A stretch of 5,752 bases of DNA from Roseiflexaceae bacterium (GCA_014381165.1 JACMIM010000351.1:1-5752), one strand, 5' to 3'; shown: positions 1-5,119, counted from the first letter of the stretch. Program-made: numbers and translations. Notes: generated from the letters alone by a model not told the origin.

Positions 1-1169
1 TGATCCCCCGTGTCATCGGCACGGATTGTCAGCGCTAGTGGCTGGCCATCACGCGCACGCAGGCCATCTCCGCCAACCTCGAAGCCAAGCGAGGCCAGCG
101 TTTCGCCAGCTGCGACGGCGTCGGTAACGGCGTCGAGCGCGAGCGGATCGCTGGCCCACCAGCCGGGCAGCAGCGGCGTATCGAGCGGCTGTGCAGCCTC
201 GGCCAGCACCTGCTGGATGATTGCAGTGCGATCGGTGGCAAGCGCCAGCGCGCGGCGCAGGCCCAAGTCGGAGAGTGGTGCAATGCGGGTGTTGAAGCTG
301 AGCGTGGTGTAGGCTGCTAGCGGGATGCTGTGGCGGGCCGCGTTGCGCGGCGTGTTGAGGCGGCTTTGGTCGGCGGTGGCGTTCCAGCCAATTCCTACGG
401 CTCCGCCACGGCTCATGTCGGTTAGCGCGTCCTGCGGGTTCTGCTCGAAGCGCATCTCGATGCTGTCAAGATACGGCCTTCCGCCAAAGTAACGCTGATT
501 GGCGGTCAGCAACACACGATCGGCCCCGAGCGGGCCGGAAAGTTGATAAGGACCAGTGCCGATTGGTTGTGCATTGAACGCGGCGCTAGACCACTGCGCC
601 GGATCGAGTTCGCCGAGCACATGCACCGGCAGGATGGGAAAGGTTGCGTAGCTGAGGAACGACGCCAGCGGTGCGGGCAAGGTCGCCCGAAATGTCGTGT
701 CGTCGAGGCGCTCCAGCAGCACATTGCGCCACACGCTGCCGGTCTGCTGATCGCCCACAAAACCAGGCGATTGCACGGCCCGCAGAGTGAACAGCACATC
801 GTCGACCGAGAGCGGCTGGCCGTCGTGCCAGCGCACATCGGGCCGCAGCGCAAAGGTGTACACGGTGCCGTCCTGCTCGATCTGTGGCCAGGCCTGGGCC
901 AGCGCCGGCTCGGGCAGTCCATCCGATCCGATCCGCATCAGGCCGTCGAAAATCAGGGCTTGAACATCAGCTGCAACCGGATCGCTGACAGAGTTGCTCA
1001 CCAGCGGATTGAGCTGGCGCGGCGCGCTGGTTTCGTATTCGGTGAAAACGCCGCCTGCGAGCGGCGTTGCCACAGCGGCCGTGGTCAAGGTCAGGTAGGT
1101 CATCAGCCCCAGCACCAGCGCCGCCGTGACTGCCGCGATCAGAATCTGCCAGCGTATGCGGCGTGCCAC
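1..1169 (-). CDS. ABC transporter substrate-binding protein, family 5 (partial, C-terminus beyond window)
   Basis: This encodes the N-terminal 389 codons of a family 5 (SBP_bac_5, peptide/nickel type) extracellular solute-binding protein, which would capture peptides or similar solutes for an ABC importer. The start is GTG at 1169, because an in-frame TAG (the secG stop) lies only two codons upstream. Residues 1-36 form a basic start (MARRIR) followed by a hydrophobic stretch, a signal peptide or membrane anchor. No lipobox cysteine is visible, unlike many binding proteins of Gram-positive type. Family signatures follow in order: LNPLVSN near 53-59, ALIFDGLMRIG near 71-81, the block PDVRWHDGQPLSVDDV at 110-125, and IGTGPYQLSG near 203-212. 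Family members usually run 500-600 residues, so the C-terminal lobe is outside the window. No clear ribosome binding site precedes the GTG, which suggests translational coupling to secG. No permease or ATPase gene is visible, so the substrate cannot be named. Confidence 0.9.
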   Translation of the reverse strand, partial: MARRIRWQILIAAVTAALVLGLMTYLTLTTAAVATPLAGGVFTEYETSAPRQLNPLVSNSVSDPVAADVQALIFDGLMRIGSDGLPEPALAQAWPQIEQDGTVYTFALRPDVRWHDGQPLSVDDVLFTLRAVQSPGFVGDQQTGSVWRNVLLERLDDTTFRATLPAPLASFLSYATFPILPVHVLGELDPAQWSSAAFNAQPIGTGPYQLSGPLGADRVLLTANQRYFGGRPYLDSIEMRFEQNPQDALTDMSRGGAVGIGWNATADQSRLNTPRNAARHSIPLAAYTTLSFNTRIAPLSDLGLRRALALATDRTAIIQQVLAEAAQPLDTPLLPGWWASDPLALDAVTDAVAAGETLASLGFEVGGDGLRARDGQPLALTIRADDTGD

Positions 1170-1172
1170 AGG

Positions 1173-1427
1173 CTAGACCAAGCCGAACATGCTCGAAAGC
1201 GCGGGGGCGGTGCCAAAGATCGGCAGGCTAGCGACCAGCGCGAGCAGCAGGAACACAACTGCAAGCACGACCGTCGCCTGATGGATAGTCTTTTCGGCAC
1301 CGCGCTTGGTGCGGTGGATCGAACTCGTGTTGCGATTCTGGAGGCCAGCGTTCTTGCCTTGCAGAATAACCAGACCAATCAGCGCAAATGAAATAATTAG
1401 CAGGGCAATATACAACGCAATTTCCAC
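1173..1427 (-). CDS. secG: Protein translocase subunit SecG
   Basis: This 84-residue protein matches SecG, the small accessory subunit of the SecYEG channel in the inner membrane. It has two hydrophobic helices, about residues 2-22 and 51-71, joined by a polar loop. The family motif LVILQGKNAGLQ (19-30) ends helix 1, and a KRGAEK-type segment (41-46) comes just before helix 2, as in bacterial SecG. The start is GTG at 1427, supported by the strong Shine-Dalgarno sequence GAGGAGG six bases upstream. A longer reading frame continues upstream but lacks this logic and would put residues in front of the first membrane helix. The gene is followed after three bases by a family 5 solute-binding protein in the same frame, and its promoter region faces the SRP RNA gene. 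Length and topology are normal for the family. Confidence 0.93.
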   Translation of the reverse strand: MEIALYIALLIISFALIGLVILQGKNAGLQNRNTSSIHRTKRGAEKTIHQATVVLAVVFLLLALVASLPIFGTAPALSSMFGLV

Positions 1428-1467
1428 GACACGCCTCCTCAGCGAAATAAACCGAAATCGGCCTGTG

Positions 1468-1496
1468 ATTGTACCATCGCGTGCAGGCATGCGCAA
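1468..1496 (-). promoter_or_regulatory. Probable sigma-70 promoter of secG
   Basis: Read on the minus strand, a -35 box TTGCGC (1496-1491) and a -10 box TACAAT (1473-1468) are separated by exactly 17 bases. Transcription would start near 1461, giving a leader of about 34 bases before the secG GTG that contains its ribosome binding site. The -10 box is one mismatch from consensus and the -35 box two. Confidence 0.65.
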
Positions 1497-1507
1497 ATAA
1501 CCTGGGT

Positions 1508-1536
1508 TTGACGCATTGCCACCGAGCCAGTATAAT
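1508..1536 (+). promoter_or_regulatory. Strong sigma-70 promoter of the SRP RNA gene
   Basis: TTGACG (1508-1513) and a perfect TATAAT (1531-1536) are separated by 17 bases. The SRP RNA stem starts seven bases after the -10 box, where transcription is expected to begin (about 1542-1543). A near-consensus promoter fits an abundant structural RNA. It is divergent from the secG promoter. Confidence 0.85.
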
Positions 1537-1542
1537 ACCACA

Positions 1543-1622
1543 CGAGGGGCGGCAGATACTTGTCGAACCCCGCCAGGACCGAGAGGTAGCAACGGTAGGT
1601 GAGTTCCTCTGGGTGCCCCTCG
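1543..1622 (+). ncRNA. ffs: Signal recognition particle RNA (small bacterial type)
   Basis: This is a small SRP RNA of about 80 bases, the RNA scaffold that binds the Ffh GTPase and targets nascent membrane proteins to the Sec machinery. The ends pair through CGAGGGGC (1543-1550) and GCCCCTCG (1615-1622). The apical Ffh-binding domain is recognisable. CAGG (1574-1577) and AGCA (1588-1591) face each other across the symmetric internal loop, and the short helix ACC/GGU is closed by a GAGA tetraloop (1581-1584), a GNRA loop where E. coli has GGAA. A near-consensus promoter lies directly upstream and an intrinsic terminator follows from 1636. Exact ends are inferred from the pairing and promoter; the primary transcript probably extends to the terminator and is trimmed. 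There is no Alu domain, as expected for the short form. Confidence 0.88.
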
Positions 1623-1635
1623 CTTGCACTTGTTG

Positions 1636-1665
1636 AGACCAGCGCAGCCGCGCTGGTCTTTTTTT
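1636..1665 (+). terminator. Intrinsic terminator of the SRP RNA
   Basis: A perfect 10-bp stem (1636-1645 with 1650-1659) has a four-base loop and runs into seven consecutive T residues (1659-1665). It lies just downstream of the SRP RNA stem. No T-run follows the hairpin on the minus strand, so it should not efficiently terminate the convergent nitrilase-family gene ending at 1691. Confidence 0.9.
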
Positions 1666-1690
1666 GCGCCCTTTTTATGCCCGTTATGCC

Positions 1691-2476
1691 TCACGCACCA
1701 TACAGATCGGGCCGACGGTCGCGCAGCACACTCATGCGGCTGCGCACTTCTGCCACCAGGTCGAGATCAAGTCTGGCAAACAACAGTGTTGCCGATTCGT
1801 CGCCTTCGACAAGCACTTCACCCCATGGATCGATCACCAGGGAATGGCCACAAAAGCGGCTGGCGCGGTCGCTGCCAACCCGATTGCAGGCCACTACAAA
1901 GCACTGATTTTCGATTGCACGGGCGCGTACCAGTGTGCGCCAGTGTTCCAGGCGTGGGTGCGGCCACTCGCTTGGCATGATGATCAGCTGCGCCCCAGCC
2001 ACGGCGTAGGCGCGTAGCAACTCAGGAAAGCGCAGATCGTAGCAGATCGCCAGCGCGGTCGGTCCCCAGGGCGTGGGCAGCACATTCATATGCTGGCCTG
2101 GCGCAAGCCACTGATCCTCGTGCATCAGGCCGAACAGGTGCGTTTTGCTGTAGCTGCCGAGCGCTGTGCCATCCGGCCCGTACAGCACGGCGGTGTTGGC
2201 AGGGCGGCCCGCAGTTGTGCTCAAGGCCGAGCCGCAGATCGCCATGGTGTGTTGCTGCGCCAGTGCCGCCAGTTCAGCAAACACGCCGCCGTCGAGCGGC
2301 GTGGCCAACTCATGCGCCCGCTCGAGATCGTAGCCGGTCGACCAAAGCTCAGGCAGCACCAGCAGTTGTGCGCCCGCTGCCGCAGCCTGGGCGGCCAGTT
2401 CGCACACCTGGGCGAGGTTGGCTGCGGGCTGGCCGAGTTCGATATCCATCTGGGCTAAACAAACGTTAAGCAGCAT
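1691..2476 (-). CDS. Carbon-nitrogen hydrolase (nitrilase superfamily, omega-amidase-like)
   Basis: This 261-residue protein is a full-length member of the nitrilase superfamily, which cleaves non-peptide C-N bonds of amides through a cysteine thioester. The catalytic triad is visible as Glu43 (LPELW), Lys111 (YSKTHLFG) and Cys145 (AICYDLRFPEL), with the accessory glutamate at Glu120. Later motifs, PSEWP (168-172), RARAIENQ (184-191) and GHSLVIDPWGE (210-220), are those of the Nit/omega-amidase branch. That branch includes the 2-oxoglutaramate amidase and deaminated-glutathione amidase types, and also MtnU of Bacillus; the exact substrate cannot be decided from sequence. The start is ATG at 2476 with AAGGA about nine bases upstream. 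It is probably co-transcribed with the Nudix gene, whose stop lies 58 bases upstream. The protein has no signal peptide and should be cytoplasmic. Confidence 0.9.
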   Translation of the reverse strand: MLLNVCLAQMDIELGQPAANLAQVCELAAQAAAAGAQLLVLPELWSTGYDLERAHELATPLDGGVFAELAALAQQHTMAICGSALSTTAGRPANTAVLYGPDGTALGSYSKTHLFGLMHEDQWLAPGQHMNVLPTPWGPTALAICYDLRFPELLRAYAVAGAQLIIMPSEWPHPRLEHWRTLVRARAIENQCFVVACNRVGSDRASRFCGHSLVIDPWGEVLVEGDESATLLFARLDLDLVAEVRSRMSVLRDRRPDLYGA

Positions 2477-2534
2477 CGGGTATGATCCTTAATGAACCAG
2501 CGCGCGGGCAACGATCGATCGGGGGCATTACGCT

Positions 2535-2975
2535 TCATTCGGCGGCCGCAGCCGCCACGATCGCCGCGCGGCCAAGCTCGCGCATGTCCTCAGCGATCTC
2601 TGGGCTGTCCAGCTCGTCCCAATCATACCAGCGCGCGCTAAGCGCCTCACGCTCGGCATGGGCTACTTCGCCCGCGACCACGCGCGCGAAGTAGATTAAA
2701 TCGATGTGCTGGTGGTCGGGCGAGATGTCTTCGAGCAGCATGCAGTGCGGCTGTGGCAGCATCTCGACACTGCCAAGTGTGCGGCCCACTGCCAACAGCG
2801 CGGCCTCCAGCCCAGTTTCTTCGCGCACCTCACGCAGTGCAGCGACATGCGGCAGTTCGTGCGGGTCGATATGTCCACCTGGCGGCACCCAGATGCCGAG
2901 CTTGCGATGGTGGAGCAGCAGCGTGCGGCGCTCATGAACAATAAATGTAGTAGCGGTAAAATCGCGTGTGATCAT
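2535..2975 (-). CDS. Nudix hydrolase
   Basis: This 146-residue cytoplasmic protein has a perfect Nudix box, GX5EX7REUXEEXGU, at residues 34-56: G34, E40 and the REVREETGL stretch at 48-56, which binds the divalent metals for cleavage of a nucleoside diphosphate linked to another group. The beta strand before the box (IWVPPGGHID) and the acidic region after it (LLEDISPDHQHIDLIYFARV) fit the fold. The C-terminus is alanine-rich. I chose ATG at 2975 because AGAGGA lies five bases upstream and the protein then begins MITRDFTATTFIVHE, a typical Nudix first strand. An ATG at 3026 would add 17 residues with no ribosome binding site apparent. The substrate is not predictable. The downstream nitrilase-family gene on the same strand suggests a housekeeping or metabolite-repair pair, which is an inference. 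Confidence 0.9.
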   Translation of the reverse strand: MITRDFTATTFIVHERRTLLLHHRKLGIWVPPGGHIDPHELPHVAALREVREETGLEAALLAVGRTLGSVEMLPQPHCMLLEDISPDHQHIDLIYFARVVAGEVAHAEREALSARWYDWDELDSPEIAEDMRELGRAAIVAAAAAE

Positions 2976-3166
2976 GCTCGTCCTCTTCACGGCGGCTCTG
3001 CAAAACATGAGCATAGCATACTGCATCTCGCGGCGTAGTCCGCTACAAAGTTGCTCACAATTATCACAGGAGCGTTATATCGCAGCACTCTACCTATGCT
3101 GTATACTTGTGGCTGAGGGCGCGAATATTGCCTGTGCTACTCGCTAGCTGTCGAGGAGGTCGCTGT
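2976..3166. promoter_or_regulatory. Divergent intergenic region between the Nudix gene and rsbS
   Basis: These 191 bases must hold the promoters of the minus-strand Nudix/amidase pair and of plus-strand rsbS-rsbT. For the plus strand, TTGCTC (3051-3056) lies 18 bases before TTATAT (3075-3080), and a TATACT is at 3102-3107 without a good -35 box. Neither is strong. No clear minus-strand promoter was recognised. Confidence 0.3.
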
Positions 3167-3550
3167 TTGGAAAGCCTCCGTATTCCAATTCTTAAGATCG
3201 AAAACGTGCTGATCGCCTCGATTCAGGTTGCGCTGCACGATGCCTCGGCCGTTCAATTCAAAGATGACCTGCTTCAGCGTATCTACGACACAAAAGCGCG
3301 CGGGCTGATTGTCGATCTGACTGCGGTAGATGTAGTGGATAGTTTTATTGGTCGCCTGATCAGCGATATCGCGGCGATGGCTGGGCTGATGGGCACACGG
3401 GTCGTGATTACGGGCCTGCAGCCGGCGGTCGCGATTACGCTGGTTGAACTGGGCCTTGAGTTGCCGCACGTCCTGACTGCGCTTAATCTCGAAAAGGGCC
3501 TGGCGATGCTGCGTCGGCAGGTTGAGGAGAGTGGCGATGGCGCAGGGTAA
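3167..3550 (+). CDS. rsbS: RsbS-like STAS-domain antagonist (stressosome component)
   Basis: This is a 127-residue single STAS-domain protein closely resembling RsbS, the stressosome core protein that sequesters the kinase RsbT and is inactivated when RsbT phosphorylates it. The phosphoacceptor serine is in VDVVDSFIGR and falls at residue 59 with the start chosen here, the same number as in Bacillus subtilis RsbS. GTRVVITGLQPAVAITL (76-92) and the ELGL segment after it are also characteristic. The start is a rare TTG at 3167, supported by the near-ideal Shine-Dalgarno GAGGAGGT (3153-3160) six bases upstream. An upstream in-frame TTG at 3107 would add 20 residues that do not fit the fold. The stop codon lies inside rsbT, a 14-base overlap that indicates translational coupling. 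No RsbR co-antagonist is adjacent, which is unusual. Confidence 0.9.
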   Translation: MESLRIPILKIENVLIASIQVALHDASAVQFKDDLLQRIYDTKARGLIVDLTAVDVVDSFIGRLISDIAAMAGLMGTRVVITGLQPAVAITLVELGLELPHVLTALNLEKGLAMLRRQVEESGDGAG

Positions 3551-3938
3551 AGTTGCGGCCATCCGCAGCGACCTCGATATCGTCATTGCTCGCACCATGG
3601 CACGCGATACCGCCAAAGCTTTGGGCTTTGGGGCGATCGATCAGGCGCGTATTGCGACGGCAGTGAGCGAGCTGGCGCGCAACATCTACCTTTACGCCGG
3701 CACGGGTAGTGTTTCGGTGCGAGAGATCGAGCGTTCTGGACGCAAGGGCATCGAGATTATCTGTGAAGACCAGGGGCCAGGTATTTCCAGTATCGATCTG
3801 GTGATGCAGGATGGCTACAGCACTTCGCGCGGCATGGGTATGGGCCTTCCAGGTGCCAAGCGACTCATGGATGAGTTCGAGATCCGTTCGATCGAGGGAC
3901 AAGGAACAACTATTACATCCCGAAAGTGGCGAACGTAG
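3537..3938 (+). CDS. rsbT: RsbT-like serine/threonine kinase (switch protein)
   Basis: This protein has 133 residues, the same length as B. subtilis RsbT, and is a GHKL-type ATP-binding serine kinase. In known systems RsbT is held by the stressosome, phosphorylates RsbS and RsbR under stress, and is released to activate an output protein, classically the PP2C phosphatase RsbU. The N box is SELARNIYLYAG with Glu45 and Asn49, the G1 box is EDQGPGI (77-83), and the G2 region is TSRGMGMGLPGAKRLMDEF (96-114) with a final GTTI (123-126). The start is ATG at 3537 with GAGGAG seven bases upstream; in-frame GTG (3531) and TTG (3522) starts overlap that ribosome binding site. It overlaps rsbS and is followed by a terminator hairpin, so the transcript probably holds only these two genes. 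The output partner is not in the window. Confidence 0.92.
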   Translation: MAQGKVAAIRSDLDIVIARTMARDTAKALGFGAIDQARIATAVSELARNIYLYAGTGSVSVREIERSGRKGIEIICEDQGPGISSIDLVMQDGYSTSRGMGMGLPGAKRLMDEFEIRSIEGQGTTITSRKWRT

Positions 3939-3963
3939 CGACGCGGCCAGGGATAATGCATAT

Positions 3964-4001
3964 GAGCAGCGCGAAGGTTGTAAACTTCGCGCTGCTCTTT
4001 T
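3964..4001 (+). terminator. Intrinsic terminator of rsbS-rsbT
   Basis: A perfect 13-bp stem (3964-3976 with 3985-3997) with an eight-base loop is followed by four T residues (3998-4001). It starts 26 bases after the rsbT stop. The long GC-rich stem makes termination likely although the T-run is short. Confidence 0.8.
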
Positions 4002-4011
4002 ATGTTCAGGA

Positions 4012-4207
4012 CTTACGCAATGGTGTGGCGTATGTTCTTGCACGCGCACCGTCGCAGGCGGGTTGAAACCCGCTGCTGTCATACAAAACGCGCTGAAGCG
4101 CGTTCGATTGTGTCCAACGCGCTTCAGCGCGTTTTGGCGTAGCAGACGCCGGATTTATCCGGTGGCCCTGGTGACGGCGCAAAAGTCTACGCCACTCCCC
4201 TTACGCA
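4012..4207. mobile_element. MITE-like non-coding element with flanking 8-base direct repeats
   Basis: The word CTTACGCA occurs in direct orientation at 4012-4019 and 4200-4207, like a target-site duplication. Just inside are imperfect terminal inverted repeats: 4021-4044 against the complement of 4176-4199 agrees at 16 of 24 positions, including an unbroken GTGGCGTA (4025-4032) matched by TACGCCAC (4188-4195). The roughly 180 bases between the direct repeats hold no credible gene and consist largely of small palindromes (4058-4073, 4087-4104, 4116-4133, 4149-4162). Size, ends and lack of coding capacity fit a miniature inverted-repeat element mobilised in trans. The family is not recognised. 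An alternative is a chance mosaic of dispersed palindromes in which CTTACGCA belongs to some other repeat. Confidence 0.5.
4084..4136. repeat. 21-bp perfect inverted repeat whose arms are themselves palindromic
   Basis: Arms 4084-4104 and 4116-4136 are exact reverse complements over 21 bases, with an 11-base spacer. Each arm can also fold alone, since AACGCGCT and AGCGCGTT flank a two-base centre (GA in the left arm, TC in the right). The unit can therefore form either one long hairpin or two short ones. It lies inside the MITE-like element. Confidence 0.8.
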
Positions 4208-4216
4208 GTTAGCGTC

Positions 4217-4323
4217 TTCCGCCTGCGGCGGCCTGGAATAGCTATCTTTTTGTTGTGTCTTTTGGCGCTTTCGCCAAAAAACGAAACAATTATTTGGTAT
4301 TTCCTTGTCCGCCGCAGGCGAAA
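4217..4323. repeat. Inverted-repeat unit with an internal hairpin
   Basis: CGCCTGCGGCGG (4220-4231) is the exact reverse complement of CCGCCGCAGGCG (4309-4320). The pairing extends to 4217-4323 with one mismatch. Near the middle a second hairpin forms from TTTTGGCG (4260-4267), loop CTTT, and CGCCAAAA (4272-4279). The roughly 107-base unit is AT-richer inside than its surroundings, has no plausible gene, and lies between the MITE-like element and the leader of the sigma gene. It may be another small mobile repeat. Its inner arm shares a 16-base word with the palindrome at the right edge of the window. Confidence 0.6.
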
Positions 4324-4344
4324 TATAGACGTTTGGGCAACTGC

Positions 4345-4371
4345 TGCAACATTTACGTCTCGATACTCGTC
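4345..4371 (+). promoter_or_regulatory. Candidate ECF-type promoter of the sigma/anti-sigma operon
   Basis: TGCAAC (4345-4350) followed by ATTT resembles the AAC-centred -35 element of ECF promoters, and CGTC (4368-4371), 17 bases later, resembles an ECF -10 element. Many ECF sigma genes activate their own promoter, so this position is plausible. Both motifs are short and could be chance. Confidence 0.3.
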
Positions 4372-4397
4372 ATGACTACGAGCAATGCAGAAAGGCT

Positions 4398-4424
4398 GGC
4401 CCGCACTTGGGCCGTCTAAGGAGA
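4398..4424 (+). promoter_or_regulatory. Leader hairpin and ribosome binding site of the ECF sigma gene
   Basis: A small 5-bp GC hairpin (GGCCC 4398-4402 with GGGCC 4409-4413) ends five bases before the Shine-Dalgarno AAGGAGA (4418-4424). The latter lies seven bases before the GTG at 4432 and decides that start. Whether the hairpin matters is unknown. Confidence 0.45.
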
Positions 4425-4431
4425 AGTAACG

Positions 4432-5115
4432 GTGGCTGAGCCATCTGCTGACATTATCAAGCGCGCGCAAGCCGGTGATCGCGAGGCCTTTACGCAGATC
4501 ATCACGAGCCAGCAGCATTATGTGTACAGCATTGCCATGAGCGTGCTGAAGAACCCCGAGGACGCCGCCGATCTGACCCAGGATGCCTTTATTCGGCTGT
4601 ATCGTGCCCTCGGCCAGTACAATGGTGAGAGCCGGTTCACGACCTGGCTGTATCGGCTGGTGGTCAATCTCGGGCGCGACGAGTTGCGGCGGCGTGGGCG
4701 ACAGGTGCAGTTGGTTCCGCCCGTCATCGATGAGGACGAGCAGGATCCCATGCTGACGGTAGCCGACGATGACCGCTGGAGCAACCCGGCCCAGGCGCTC
4801 GACTCGCAGGAGCTGCGGGCGCAGGTGCGGCGGGCGCTTGGTCAACTCGAAGCGCACCACCGGCTGGTGCTGACGCTGTATTACTTCGACGACATGAAGT
4901 ATAGCGACATTGCCGAGGTGCTGGACATGCCGCTGAACACGGTCAAAAGCCACATCCGTCGTGGCAAAGAGCGCCTGGCCGTGCTACTAGAGATGCAGGA
5001 GGAGCCGCAGCCGTCCCGCCCGCAAGTAGTTGTACAGCCAAAAGCCGAGCGTAGCCGCCAGGCTGCGCTGATCAGCCCGTTTGCGCCCGCGCTACGGCTG
5101 GCAAAGGCCAGGTGA
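4432..5115 (+). CDS. ECF-family RNA polymerase sigma factor
   Basis: This 227-residue protein is an extracytoplasmic-function sigma factor with sigma-2 and sigma-4 domains only. Region 2 spans about residues 12-90: the core-binding region 2.2 is NPEDAADLTQDAFIRLYRAL (41-60), followed by SRFTTWLYRLVVNLGRDELRRR (67-88) for -10 recognition. An acidic, variable linker (about 97-125, with DEDEQDP) leads to region 4 (about 126-185), whose helix-turn-helix is YSDIAEVLDMPLNTVKSHI (157-175). A tail of about 40 residues rich in Pro, Gln and basic residues (188-227) extends beyond the usual end, since ECF factors often stop near 180-200. The GTG start at 4432 has AAGGAGA seven bases upstream. The probable anti-sigma gene follows after four bases, so the pair is an operon and likely autoregulated. 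The ECF group and inducing signal are not clear. Confidence 0.95.
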   Translation: MAEPSADIIKRAQAGDREAFTQIITSQQHYVYSIAMSVLKNPEDAADLTQDAFIRLYRALGQYNGESRFTTWLYRLVVNLGRDELRRRGRQVQLVPPVIDEDEQDPMLTVADDDRWSNPAQALDSQELRAQVRRALGQLEAHHRLVLTLYYFDDMKYSDIAEVLDMPLNTVKSHIRRGKERLAVLLEMQEEPQPSRPQVVVQPKAERSRQAALISPFAPALRLAKAR

Positions 5116-5119
5116 TAGT

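Noticed and set aside
543..1391. Long plus-strand open frame of 282 codons
   Set aside because: It lies opposite the binding protein and secG, both of which show clear family motifs, and its translation is low-complexity and rich in Arg, Gln and His, typical of an antisense frame in GC-rich DNA.
1599..2017. Overlapping plus-strand open frames starting at or near the SRP RNA
   Set aside because: They overlap the SRP RNA and its terminator and run antisense to the nitrilase-family gene; the translations show no family features.
3107..3166. Twenty-residue N-terminal extension of RsbS from an upstream TTG
   Set aside because: It has no ribosome binding site and does not fit the STAS fold, while TTG at 3167 has a near-ideal site and puts the phosphoserine at residue 59.
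3483..4082. Minus-strand open frame of 199 codons across rsbT and its terminator
   Set aside because: It is antisense to rsbT, whose kinase motifs are unmistakable, and it would read through the terminator hairpin.
4050..4165. Possible CRISPR array made of the repeated palindromes
   Set aside because: The repeats are reverse complements or different words, not direct repeats with uniform spacers, and no cas gene is nearby.
4201..4953. Minus-strand open frame of 250 codons
   Set aside because: It runs antisense to the ECF sigma gene and through the palindromic repeats, has no recognisable domain and no convincing start.
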